Of a stretch of DNA of 64,000 bases, positions 25,028-35,925 are shown piece by piece. How positions within the stretch are numbered: position 1 is the stretch's first letter; every line of letters begins with the position of its first letter. A model generated the notes under the pieces. The model saw nothing but the letters and a program-made list of their open reading frames with translations, ran no database searches and had not been told where the DNA came from. Origin of the DNA: Camarhynchus parvulus (Eukaryota > Chordata > Aves > Passeriformes > Thraupidae); contig NC_044590.1 in NCBI RefSeq assembly GCF_901933205.1, positions 9,699,501-9,763,500 on the forward strand, read 5' to 3'. Position numbers and translations under genes: made by a program.

Positions 25028-28000
25028 CCATTTCCCCATATGCACAGTCCTGACTCCAGGGGCACAAAGCAGGGGCTGAGCTGCTGGCACAGGATCTCCT
25101 GCATGGTGCTGCCATCACACACCCTTTGGCTGCCCTTCAGGCACAACACTTTTCCTCCTAAGCCCCTCAGTCACCACACACAGCCCCACATGGGATCTCC
25201 TCACCACTGCCTGGGGTTCCACTTCACTGGCTACTGTAGAAAAATCACTCTTGCTGCAAATCCAACTCATTTTTCTTCTAAATTAAGCTGAACATTACTT
25301 ACATAGCTCCCTGCAGTGAAGAAAGCACTGGCAGTGACAGCCTCTGATGCTCTGCAGTGTTCAAGGCTTCAGGAGTTGCTCCCAAGCATCACTATCAGAC
25401 ACAAATAATCCTGCTCTAAGCTCTGTCATGACAGAACAAGCCTTTCCTGCGTGCGTGCAAGCAGCACAGATGTCTGGCATCAAAATCTGCTCCAGAGCAT
25501 CCACAGAATGCATTAAAAAGAAAATGAACTGTGTCCAGCTGGATTTCAGTTCATGCTCCCAGACCAAGATTTTAAGGAAAGGCCTCCAGTGACTATGCAA
25601 GCTGTAATAGAGGGGGATGAGAGAGTTGTTATCTGCCAGCAAATTGGCTGGGTTTGGAGCATCCCTGATGCAAACAGAGTTAGGGCATTGATAGCAGCGT
25701 GCTCCCTATCTTCAGCTACTCTAAAAACATCAGCTCCTCCCAGCTCATTTGTTTTGGCCTTTCTGACAAACTAAGTACAGGGACAGTCATGGCAACAACT
25801 GCTTGCAGAAGGAAGGAATCCCTCTTTTCTGGGACTGGTAAATCCTAACTGGCTGCACCACAGGCTTCTGCAGTGACAGTGGTCAGGTGCTAGGAGCACC
25901 ATGGCTCCACTTCCACAAAAAAGGATGTAGCAGTTCTTCCTCTCTCTTACCCACTCTGTGGGCTCGAGCCCAGAGCACCTTACTTTTCCCAGTCCACAAT
26001 GAAAAGGTGAGCAGGAAAATGCTGGAGAGATGTGTGCCCCCACCTATGCAGCCCAAGGCACAGAGTGACTGTCCCTGCCTCTGTGGTGTCACTTCTCTGC
26101 CACAGCCACCTCTGCCAAAGACTGGTAATAAAATGTCTGGGAGCTCTGAGATCAGTTGATCAGAAACACAGATAAAATGCCCCAACAAACTTTAGGAGTG
26201 CTGAACTCCAGTTCTGAAGTGCCCAGCACAGAGAGATTTGGGGCACAGGTATGTAAATGGATTTTAGGGTCTGTTATCAGTGAAGATGAGCTCATTTCTA
26301 ATGAGGAATAAGCAGAACCCCAGCTGGAAGATTAAAACCACTTTCAGCAATCCTGCTTTGCTAAAAACAAATCCAAAAGCAGTTCCTGTGGCTGCACTGA
26401 CAAACAGTGACTTGCTAAGTCAGAGAAACTCAGTTTTAACTGTGTGCTCATACACTTTTGTGTCCAGCAACTCACACATGAGCACAGGATCCACATTCCT
26501 TGACTGTGTAGTGCTTTGGAATGAGATTCTGTCCTGAAATATTTCTCAGGGCCACCCTGAGCAGCCCTTGGCAGAGCACATGAAAAGTTCATTTTCACCT
26601 GGTTCATCTTAGCAGGTTGTACCTCTCAGTGGAAAAGACACAGAACAGGGATGAAATCTTCAGCAAATCTGCCTAACTACATCTATAAAATGGCTGGAGA
26701 AGTAGCTCTTATAGATAAGAGTAAATCCTTGGGAGGTTTTTCTTCAAGAAAAAAATGCTCATTTTTCCCCCCACCATAAGAGTGTTCATATAAACCTATA
26801 ACCAGTTCAGGCTGTTTCTCCCTCTGGGAGATTTCAAGTTATTTGATTCAGCTTTCTAACATTGTTCAAGGTAGACTTCATCTCCCCTAGCACTCATCAA
26901 AGCTGCTAATAGGTACTTCAGAACTCATAAAGAGATGACCAAATCTTGGGCACTGGGGACTCTGGCTCATTTATCTTCCACAGGCAGAATCAGATCTGAT
27001 TTTTTGCACTGCCTGCTCAGATGCTAATGCAACGCATGGTCTCTGGCTCCTCATGGAAGCTTCCCTTGCAGTAACAGTCTGCTGTGAAAACACAAGGAAG
27101 GCAACACAGAATTCATATGGCTTCTACATTTAACTGCAGGCAGATGGAGAACTGAGGGTGGGGGGGTAGAAAAAGGAAAAAAGAGTTTTACTTAGAATTC
27201 CGTTACTAGGAGTGGGGAAGAGGAGATTTATAAACTGAAACCAACACAAAAGTTTTGAACACAAGCCTCCTAATTTGTGTCATTAGGAATAGAGAAATTG
27301 TGAAGCCCAGATTTCACCTGCTCTATGAAGATCTTTTGAGGTCTCAGGATCTTAGTTAACAACGAGCAAGTGGATCCATGCTATTTTCAATAAAATTAAA
27401 GTATTTTATTTATATTTGATCCCATGAATTACAGTGAAATTTTCCTCATTTTACAATGAGAATCTAATTATTATGCTGCTACTGGTATAATAGAATAATT
27501 AGATTCAGGTCCAAATATACAAGAGAAGTGTTGTGTTGGTGGAGTGATATTTATGTAGTACTTGAAATACCTGCTCATATTAAGGACAACTTCATGTCTA
27601 ACTAGCAAGAAGTGACATTTAACAGCACTTTTTGTCAGAATGATTGTTTCGATATAAAAAAAATTCTCATTGAAGACAGAGATGTGCAAGGATTATCATT
27701 AGAATTATTTTATTCCCTCTTTTTGAGAGGAGTTTAAGTTCAGTTTCCCTTAATATGACTTTTCAGGCTGCAGTTATTGTTGCTGTACCATAACGTGAGT
27801 TTGACTGCAATTCTGGAAAATAATTATAGATAAAAAGTATAAATCTCCCACCTTTTAGACTGCAGTGTAGAAAATATAATAGACACCTCTACCTGGTGTC
27901 TATTTCTATGGCAAGTAGCCTCATCTCTTTTCAACATGACTCTCCAAAGCATGTATTCTGTCATTACTGAAGAGAATCTCATTGTAGGAGTTCCAGGTTG

Positions 28001-29139
28001 ATTTTCTTGTTTGCTGGATGCTGTGGCTGAGTGGGGATTCCCTGTTCCTCAAGGCCACAGCGTTAGTGCACTGTCTGGGGCTCTGGGTAGCATGGGAGTA
28101 AAAATACAAAGCTCAGTCTGGCACCTCCCCTGCTGCAATTATCATAATCCACAGGCAACACTGTTCTCCTCTCTGCCTGAGGAGCCTTGGGATCACATTT
28201 TGTCCTGCATGCTGCTGTGGGGTAGGGAGGAGAACTGGTGCTCTAGCTACTCTGAGAGATCTGAAAGAGCATTAAATTCCATCAAGCCACACAATTAGAA
28301 AAGCCTTTCTAGCATTAGAATGCAAAAATTCAGCCACCACAGCTGCTTCTTCAACAGAAGATGTGGCCATGGCCCTTTGGAGCACAGGTGACCTCAAGCT
28401 CGGTGCCTGTGACGGGTGGCAGGCCATCCTCTGGGGACACGAGTCTGCTTCCCCTGCTGCCAGGGGCACTGTGTGGGCACTGGCACAGCCAGCTCACCCT
28501 CCCTGGGATGGATCCCACCCTCCCTGTCAGCTCTCCCACTCCTTGGTTTTATTATGACTTGAATTGACATCTTTCATTACACAGGATCACCCTCTGCCCC
28601 ACCGTGCATTCATCACACGTGTCAGCTCTGCTTTTCCAATCTCTGCCTGATCAGCCTTTGTTAGCAGCAGCCCCCCAGTGATGCACAGGGAGCTGTGTAC
28701 CTTTTGCTCCTGTGCTGGAGGACACCAGTGCCAAGAGGCTCACAGATAAAAATAGTCAGAGCCACAGCAAGGCCCAAGGACATCAGAAAAGCCAGTTCTG
28801 TTCCCAGCTCTGCTCCTGACTCCTGGCGGGGACATGGCCCAGCATCTTCTTTCTCCCTCTGGGTGCCTGAAAATTCTCTCCACTCTTCCTCTCTGCAATT
28901 CCAGCAGCTCATCAGCTGTCACCTTCTGCTGTGTGCTTGTGCCTGTCATTTTGGTACAGTCCTTTAAGGGAGAAATCCCTCTCAAGCTCCTGTTGGTGAC
29001 AAAAGAAATGGCACATGGAGGCAGTTGGCTGGAGGAATGACAAAATTAGAGACTTATTATAGCATAACCCCCAGTATTGGGAAAGATTATAGATGCCACA
29101 CGGGCTCTTGCCATGGGAAGCTAAGCAAGGGCAGCCAGC
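25028..29139. other. Unique non-coding sequence
   Basis: No supported gene or family-level repeat. The stretch 27360-27720 is AT-rich and has a cctcattttacaatgaga word (about 27444), which could be a MIR-like scrap. A G-run ggtgggggggt lies near 27157. Open frames at 28011-28967 overlap on both strands. Confidence 0.4.
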
Positions 29140-29640
29140 AGAATCCATTTATGAAGAGTAGGTCATCCTCAGCAAATATGATTAACTCCTTGGAGTGGAG
29201 GTGACGATGAGAGCTGACAGGGCTGAAGCAGCAGACATAATTGACTTGGACCTCCACAAGGCTTTTTTTTTTTCCCCTCCATACAATACCGCATAAAAGA
29301 CTTAGGGTTAATAAGTCTGGCATTGATAGTGAAATTCTCAATTGGCTACAAAAAAGAATGGCTCAGTAACCGAGGTTAGACAAGTTGGAAAGTGGTGATA
29401 AATGGATACAGATGGGGGAATGGTGAGAGGTGAGAAGTGGAGCGCCTCTGGGAGCAGAGGTGGGGGCTCGTTCATGCATCAGTGACCCACCCAAGAGGGG
29501 GATGGAAAGTGAAGCGTGCACATCCTCAGAACACACAGATCTGCGAGGGAAGTAGAGGGAGACCACATGTGAGGAGACAGAGCTAAAGACAGGCAGGGTA
29601 ACACAATGCAAACTGGAGAAATTGTAAGAACAGCTCAGAG
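29140..29640 (+). mobile_element. Old CR1/L3-type LINE, reverse-transcriptase fragment
   Basis: Read on the plus strand, degraded codons follow the order of a CR1/L3 ORF2 reverse transcriptase. The segment ttgacttggacctccacaagg (about 29230) matches the conserved 'LDFSKAFD' region. Next, attggctacaaaaaagaatggctc (29341) matches the 'WLQNWL' region, followed by gtggtgataaatgg (29392, 'VVING'). Then gtggagcgcctctgggagcag (29438) matches 'GVPQGSVLG', and tgcatcagtgac follows. A caaactggagaaattg word near 29609 fits the downstream 'LEKW' region. Frameshifts and stops are many, so it is long dead. Its divergence suggests an old LINE rather than the young CR1 at 63300. Confidence 0.75.
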
Positions 29641-29959
29641 TGTAAAGAGCTGGGGAAAGGACACTTGGGATTGTTTTTCTGCAAAAAGGTGATTAAGAAT
29701 AGGGTGTGAGGTGATAACAGAAAAATCCTCCACAGGTAAAGGAGATACATCCTTCAGGGGTAGAATGAAGCTGTGACTGAGAGTGCTGGATACTAGCACT
29801 GCAATCCCATAGTGCAAACCCAACTCTTCTCAAATTTTTTCTTTTATTCTATGAGCAACTTATCCATTAACTGGTGTGCCCATTAACTGATCAACATTTC
29901 AGTCTGTCTGCTTATTACACAGCCCTTGCCAGTGTAAAAGCTGAGAACCCCAAAGTTTT
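29641..29959. other. Unique or unrecognised old repeat sequence
   Basis: Sequence directly downstream of the LINE fragment. It may be its decayed 3' part, but I cannot align it by eye. No gene is seen. Confidence 0.35.
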
Positions 29960-30060
29960 AAATTATTCCATCCTTCCTTTAGCATTAAGAAAGTATTATC
30001 TTCATTTTACAAAGATCAAAAAGCATAAAGATATTAAATTTAGTTACCAGCTGTCATAAT
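29960..30060 (-). mobile_element. Possible MIR-like SINE relic
   Basis: The words gtattatcttcattttacaaag (29991) and aagatattaaatttagttacc (30028) match the antisense MIR-type body, roughly 'attatcctcattttacagatg ... gagattaagtgacttg'. Divergence is heavy and only this body portion is visible. Confidence 0.45.
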
Positions 30061-30729
30061 TCTATCACAAATCCAGCAATACTTGGAGATTTTCTTTTCC
30101 ATTTCTGATGGTCAAGGAAGATTCATGATAATCAAATGTTTTCATTCCATTATTCCATATATCTAATTTTATAGTCCAGGCCTTTGGAGGAGCTCTCCAA
30201 ACAGAAAAGTGAGCATAGTTAGAGTATGATCTCTGCAATATTTTGTTTTACTGTGCAAACAAAAGGTTGCTTACATGAATGTTTGCAGAAAGCAAGTGTC
30301 ACTGAGGCAAACACGTGGCCTCTCCTAGATAAATGCTTTTTGCAATATTTGCCCAGCTGTAGTGATTTTTCAGCTTGTGGTTGGAAAAGCGACCTCTGAT
30401 TTGACCTGAAGAGGCAGGTTCTCAAGCCACCTGCTGCAGCAAACTCTGCTTCTCAGCAGAGAAAGCTGATCTGGCACACACCAAAGTTACAGATTTTACA
30501 GTAAAGAGTCTCTGCCTGTCCACCGGGAACAAGAGCTAAATCTGAGAGCTCTAAAAATGCAAACATCTAATCCTGGATTTGGTCAAAGCAAGACTTTCAG
30601 TAACTTAACATGGACAAAAAACCCTATAAAACCTATTTGACCATTGCCATATTGACTTGCTGAGTTATTTTTACTGGTGGAGGAAATTTCCTGAACACCA
30701 AGATCTACCCTGCTTATCCCACCCACTGT
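30061..30729. other. Unique non-coding sequence
   Basis: No gene or repeat is recognised. Confidence 0.4.
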
Positions 30730-30778
30730 ACCAATGGGAAAACTCCCATTGACTCCAGCACAGCAGAGTTGGGCTGGA
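30730..30778. repeat. Relic of an ancient amniote interspersed repeat
   Basis: The words ccaatgggaaaactcccatt and gactccagcacagcagagttgg match the amniote repeat hallmark 'caatggcaaaactcccattgacttcaatgg'. This is one of the better-preserved copies in the window. Confidence 0.55.
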
Positions 30779-31539
30779 GCTGGACACTTAAATTCCACCT
30801 CAATAACTATAAATGGAAACTAACTGCAGATAGGACCTACACATTCCCAAAGCCAAGAGCTTAAATTCTAATGGAAGAAAAAAGTGACAATTGAAATATT
30901 GAGCTTATTAAAAAGAGAAGCAGAATGAGAGTGACAGTGTTAGGGACAGACTAGAATGCATACAGTTAAGAGAATGTTTTACTGATGCAAACCTCTTTCT
31001 AACTGCAAATAACTAACAGTATTTAAAACACCCAGCTATAAAGAAGCACTGCTTAAAATGCTCCAAATCCCCAAATTCAGCAAAGCCCTCGAAGCTCCTG
31101 CTGAACATTTAGCACAACACACTAATGGCACACAAACTCTTGCTCTGGCAATTTCCTCAGCTGGGGTCACAGTGCCAAAACTGTGATGCCTCTGTGCCAC
31201 TCCTTGCTTGCAGCTGGGATTAGATTGGGTGGAAAAAAAAAAAGAGAGCCATCCTACTTTCCTTAATCTTGTTTTCCTTAAAAGCAGAAGCCACTTCACC
31301 TATGTCATGTCTACCTTGTAATTATCCTCTGTCTGTTTTGGGGCTGTGCATTTAAGTGCTTTTTTCTGCTCTTTTGTCACAACAATCTGCTGCTTGTGAT
31401 CATTGTTATTTAAAGAGAAAGACTTAAGGAGAAAGGAAAAGGATTTTTTTCTTATTTTGCTGTACATTTGTAGATGGATTTTTTTTTAATACTTCCCACC
31501 CTAAAAAGCCTCCCTGAACTCTTGTTTTATGGACACACA
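30779..31539. other. Unique non-coding sequence
   Basis: Short A-runs (31232) and T-runs (31446, 31480) are present. No gene is supported. Confidence 0.4.
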
Positions 31540-31810
31540 AAAAGCATAATTTTCTTTGTGTAACTTGACACATCCCAGCGGCAGCACAGCGCTTGATGAT
31601 TTGATGAGACAGCGTTGTGGATCACACACACAATGGCCCCCGAGAAAATTACACCCTCCCAGGCTTCAGTGAGAATCTCTTTGATGACAAAAGAGTTGTT
31701 ATTATTATGAGTATTATGCAGACAGGTCAAGCTCTTAATAATTCCAGGAGTGGTTCCTTTATCGTTTCTTGACTTTTTTGGGCAGTACAAATGCAAAGGT
31801 AACTTCCAGT
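31540..31810. promoter_or_regulatory. Candidate conserved non-coding element
   Basis: The stretch is compositionally even, free of simple repeats, and keeps several CpGs (31579, 31590, 31612, 31641, 31763) in AT-rich surroundings. It has a dense run of factor-type words: tgatgatttgatgag (31594), ttgttattattatgag (31696), ctcttaataattcc (31732). No coding frame or transposon explains it. This is the look of a developmental enhancer, but conservation is inferred, not seen. Confidence 0.4.
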
Positions 31811-33904
31811 CCATGGAGCAGAGCCTGGATTTAGGAAAACGTTAAAAGCATTTGCTCAACTCTAAACATAAGGAGCAACACTTGAATTAATAGGAGCACT
31901 CATGTACTGCGCACTAAGGATATGCTTTTATAGTTTTATTAACTCCACTTAATGAAGTTTAAAATATAGATAGAGAGATATATTTGTTAGTCTGCTGAAA
32001 CAATGCTCTTTCTCTTCCCTGCCTGAGCAGTAGCATTCATTAACTCAGCACTCTGCAGCCTGGCTAACTAGGGCAGGACTTGCAGTAACTAGTATAGCAA
32101 GTTGAATTATTCATTATGAACTTTTTCTTTTGGAGGAATGTGTCTCCTTAGTTTTTCTATTCAAAGATTTTAAATGAACATATCATGATTTTTTTTTGTG
32201 TGTGTTATGATTTGTTTTTCCTAGAGGATTTCTTCAGCAAGGAAATGGTGCAAACAAATTATGCACAGTTGGTCATGACATGATCACAGCAGGACTCTGC
32301 TCAAGAGCTCTCCACTGAAACATGTGAGTGGTCACTAAAGTTATATGATTTCTCTATTTATTAGACTGACTGAACAAAACACGGAACAAAGGCAATTTTA
32401 ATGCTAAGAATTCCTCTGATTTGTCCTTCAAAAGGAACTTTTTTTCTTTTTAAGATTTCCCAACTTACTGCAAATGTTCTTGCTTATCCCCAGTATTTTG
32501 CCTGTTTCCACCTCTAATGGCACAGTATTCCTTTGGTCTTAACAGCCCATTCCTAGGAAAAACTTTCTGAGACTCACTGCCAGGCTTAATAAGGCTCCCA
32601 GTGGGAAGAAGTTGAGATCAACAAGGGATATCTCTGTGCTGATTATCATGTTGAATCTAAGTGGTGTCATTCCTCAGAATTCATTAGTTTAACAACATTC
32701 CCAAAATATACTTGGCAAGTTGTAAATGTATCCTCTCGATTAAATTACTTGAAAGTTATAGATTTTCTTTTCCTTGTGTATACTTTTATTGAAAACTCAC
32801 TCGACTTACAGATTGCTGTGAAAGTTTATTCTTTATTGGAATTAGCACGAGAAGCACTGGGAGTATTTTTAGCAATGTGCTTTTGATTAACGGATCACAT
32901 TTTGAATGTTGTTAACAGGGGATTTTTAAGTGCAAGATTTCTTCTTGTAGAGGGTCCCACTCTGAAGTTGCTGCATCAGCAGTCCCTGCAGGAGAACTCT
33001 GCAGAGCAGCAGAACAGAGAGGATGAATATCCATCACCAGATCCCAGAGCAGAGAGCTTTGGCAGAGGAAGCCCAGATGGGGAGAAAAGAGCCCCAGGAA
33101 CCAGCAGCCAGCTCAGCCACTTGTGGAATATGTGATCATAAAAACCCTCAGGTACAAATGTAACAAGAGGTACTGCTGCAAGTGGCTCTTTACCTGCAGA
33201 ACACCAAATTCCCACAACCATCCTTCCCAATCTAACACGAGGGAACAAAGCCTGATGCTTGCGGCAGCCACATATTGCAGAGGAGAGGGCAGAGGTCTAA
33301 CCATGGTCCTTCTGAAACAAAGAACAAATCCCCTTCAGCACCAGGGCACAGCCAACAGGCATTCCAGGTGAGGAGGGAAATTCTACAGGCCGGGTCTTGG
33401 AGAAGCTGAAAGGCCTCAGCACTGGATGGTGCTTTCTCCTACTTTAAACAAAAAACCAGTCATAGCGCAGAGCCCTTCCATGAGCCTCCCTGGAAAGATG
33501 AGTTATGACAGAGAAGACAGGGGACACATTTGTTTCCAGCTGTGTCCTGACTGCAGATGTCTCTCAGGAAAGGCATTAGCCTGTCCAAGGAAATCTGTGG
33601 TGCCTGCTAAGCTCACAGCAGCCTGACACCTGCAAGGAGCATCGCAAAGGAGATAACGGTGAGCATTTGGCAACTGAGGATTTGCTTGAGCCAGCATGTC
33701 TGCTATTTGTAATTCATAGGCTTGGCAGAATGATCTGGGATTTTGCAGTGGTTTTCTCTCAACCCACAAAATAGATCTCATTTTAAACCAGGCATTTTTC
33801 TGATCTGTTTTTAGCTTTGATACTATGGTCAGAAAGGGAAATCCCCAAAGATATTTTTGTGGTTGAGGTACAACATCCTGAGTCTGAGAGATATAGAAAT
33901 ATCT
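31811..33904. other. Unique non-coding sequence
   Basis: The part from 32020 to 32260 has attcattatgaac and similar words and could belong to the preceding candidate element. From 32900 to 33700 the composition is mixed with overlapping chance frames. No gene is supported. Confidence 0.4.
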
Positions 33905-33990
33905 TGAATATTCTCTCCCATCATTCTGGGCAAGTCATTTCATTCTGGTTATCTGCACAACCCTGCAAAACAGCACAGATGTTTCGTAAC
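33905..33990 (+). mobile_element. Possible MIR-like SINE relic
   Basis: The word ctgggcaagtcatttcattctgg (33926) matches the sense MIR block 'ttgggcaagtcacttaacttctctg'. Flanking matches are weak, so this could be chance. Confidence 0.3.
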
Positions 33991-35814
33991 AGTAACGCTC
34001 AGTGAACTCGCACAATCTCCCTCCCAGTCACCTTTCCATTCAGAAGCTGAATATTTGTTTTCCTCTCCAGTGCTCTGCCTGGGCAGCAGATTAATCCTGG
34101 CCATACAAAATGGTGCTTGGTAGAGCAATATAAAATAAACAATTTGCAACAGATCCTGAGCTGTGTTCTGTCAAGCGCAGAAGCACAGGGGACACGGAGA
34201 CAGCTCAGGTGGAGAAGGGACTCATTTGTCATCAAGTCACTGGCTGGTAACCTGCTGGTACACCTGCACTGAAGAGATTGGAAGGTCATAAGAAATGGAG
34301 AGGCTAATGGGGACAGAAAGCCAGACATGCATGCTTATTTGCTGTCACAGTACGTGGACATGCAATAGGGAAAGGGATAATCCAACAAGTGGGGCCAGGA
34401 TGCTGAAACACTGCACTTTTCCATCACAGCTACTATCTCTGTGTGAGCAATGTGTAAAGTGCTACTTGTTTTCTTCCTCTTCCTAGTATAACACCTGAGA
34501 TTTTGAAGCCAAGAAGTGCTGAGTTATTCAAGTCGCGGAGCTGAATTAAAATATTCAGGAAAGACTAGGTAGAATCTCATGTGAGAATGGAACTAGCCCT
34601 CAGGACTTTAAAACTTTCGTTCACCATGACTGTCATTGCATGAAATTTAGTAGACAGCAAAGGACAAAATGTTATGACAAAGTGACATTTGCAAAGTGAA
34701 CACATTCACTGCCAGGTGGGGAACTGGGTGAATGAACAAAGACGCCAGAAGATGTGTTTTCCTTGTCCTTTAGGAAGATGTACTGTTCAGCAGCTGTGCC
34801 AGTTAACTTAGACAGTCTAATATCTTTTTTTTTTCCCTGATAAAACAGCCCTTGTCTCATACCTGGCATTTATAAAGGTAGAAATGTTACCCCATAAGGA
34901 CACTAAAAGGAAAGGTGTTCAGTGATCCTAAACATTCTGACCAAGGGACCAAGATGATCCCCACCTCTTTGACAGCACCCTCAAGCCATTTGAAACCATC
35001 TCCTTCTCCAGCTCCATGGTGAAAATCAGAGCTGCAGTAGGAGCAGCATGTCCAAACAAGGCCAGAGTTAACTGGGCCAGGAATTATGGAAAGCTGTGAA
35101 AAATGAACAAAAGGAAGCAGACCTTCACTGTAGCACTTGTCATAAAAAAGGCAAAGCAGAAACAGAAGAAAAACGTGCACAGTGAGTTAGATCAGAGTTG
35201 CCCCTGGGAGAACTGAGAGCAGTAACTCATTCTCCAGGGCAAGCACCCACTGTTCACATGCTTTGCATTTGTACAATTGTGACAGAAGGGACTTTTTGGC
35301 TTCAATATTCCTGAACTTTATTGTTCACTGTCATTTTTTCCCCCAAGATTGGAGAAATCTGCCTGGGAAATTCTGAGACAAACACTAGCTGCTGTTAGTC
35401 TATCATTTATTGAATGATACCAAATGCCACTAAATTAAAAGACTGCTCCCTTTACAGCTCCATTTCAAGTGTAGTATTTTTGCTACCTCACAAGCCAAGC
35501 TGACAAAGCCACTTTGCTTTCTTAAGACACAAAAGGACATTTTGAAGTAAACCCCACTAAAACAAACTTGGTCATATTTCATTAAAATTGGCAAGGGCAG
35601 GAGTTTTCATGCTTTAGTTGCTGCTCTCCAAAGAGCTTCAAAGAACTTCACAAAGCAACTTCTCCAGCACTTCCTCATCCGAGCAGTCCTGCTGGACTCT
35701 TGGAAGTCTCTGCCTCTCCTTTCATGAGCAAGGTTGACTTCATCAAGAAATAATGACCAAGCCCTGGGAGACGCTGAATACCTGCAGCCCAACATCTCTG
35801 TGAGATCTCATTAT
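33991..35814. other. Unique non-coding sequence
   Basis: No gene or clear repeat. A T-run lies at 34826-34835. Confidence 0.4.
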
Positions 35815-35925
35815 GGCTTTCAACAGCCCTGAGACAAAGGGAATGCCCCATTACACAGCTGGATAAACTGACTCATCGGGCTTTTAACACCACTTGCCCA
35901 AATACTTGAAGCATTGGCTGCATCT
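35815..35925 (-). mobile_element. MIR-like SINE relic
   Basis: The words gccccattacacagctggataaactgac (35845) and accacttgcccaaatac (35889) follow the antisense MIR-type order 'ccccattttacagatggggaaactgagg ... tgacttgcccaagg'. Spacing between the two blocks also fits. It is heavily diverged. Confidence 0.55.

Noticed and set aside
27430..27470. Possible MIR scrap (cctcattttacaatgaga)
   Set aside because: Only one short word matches, with no second block at the expected spacing.
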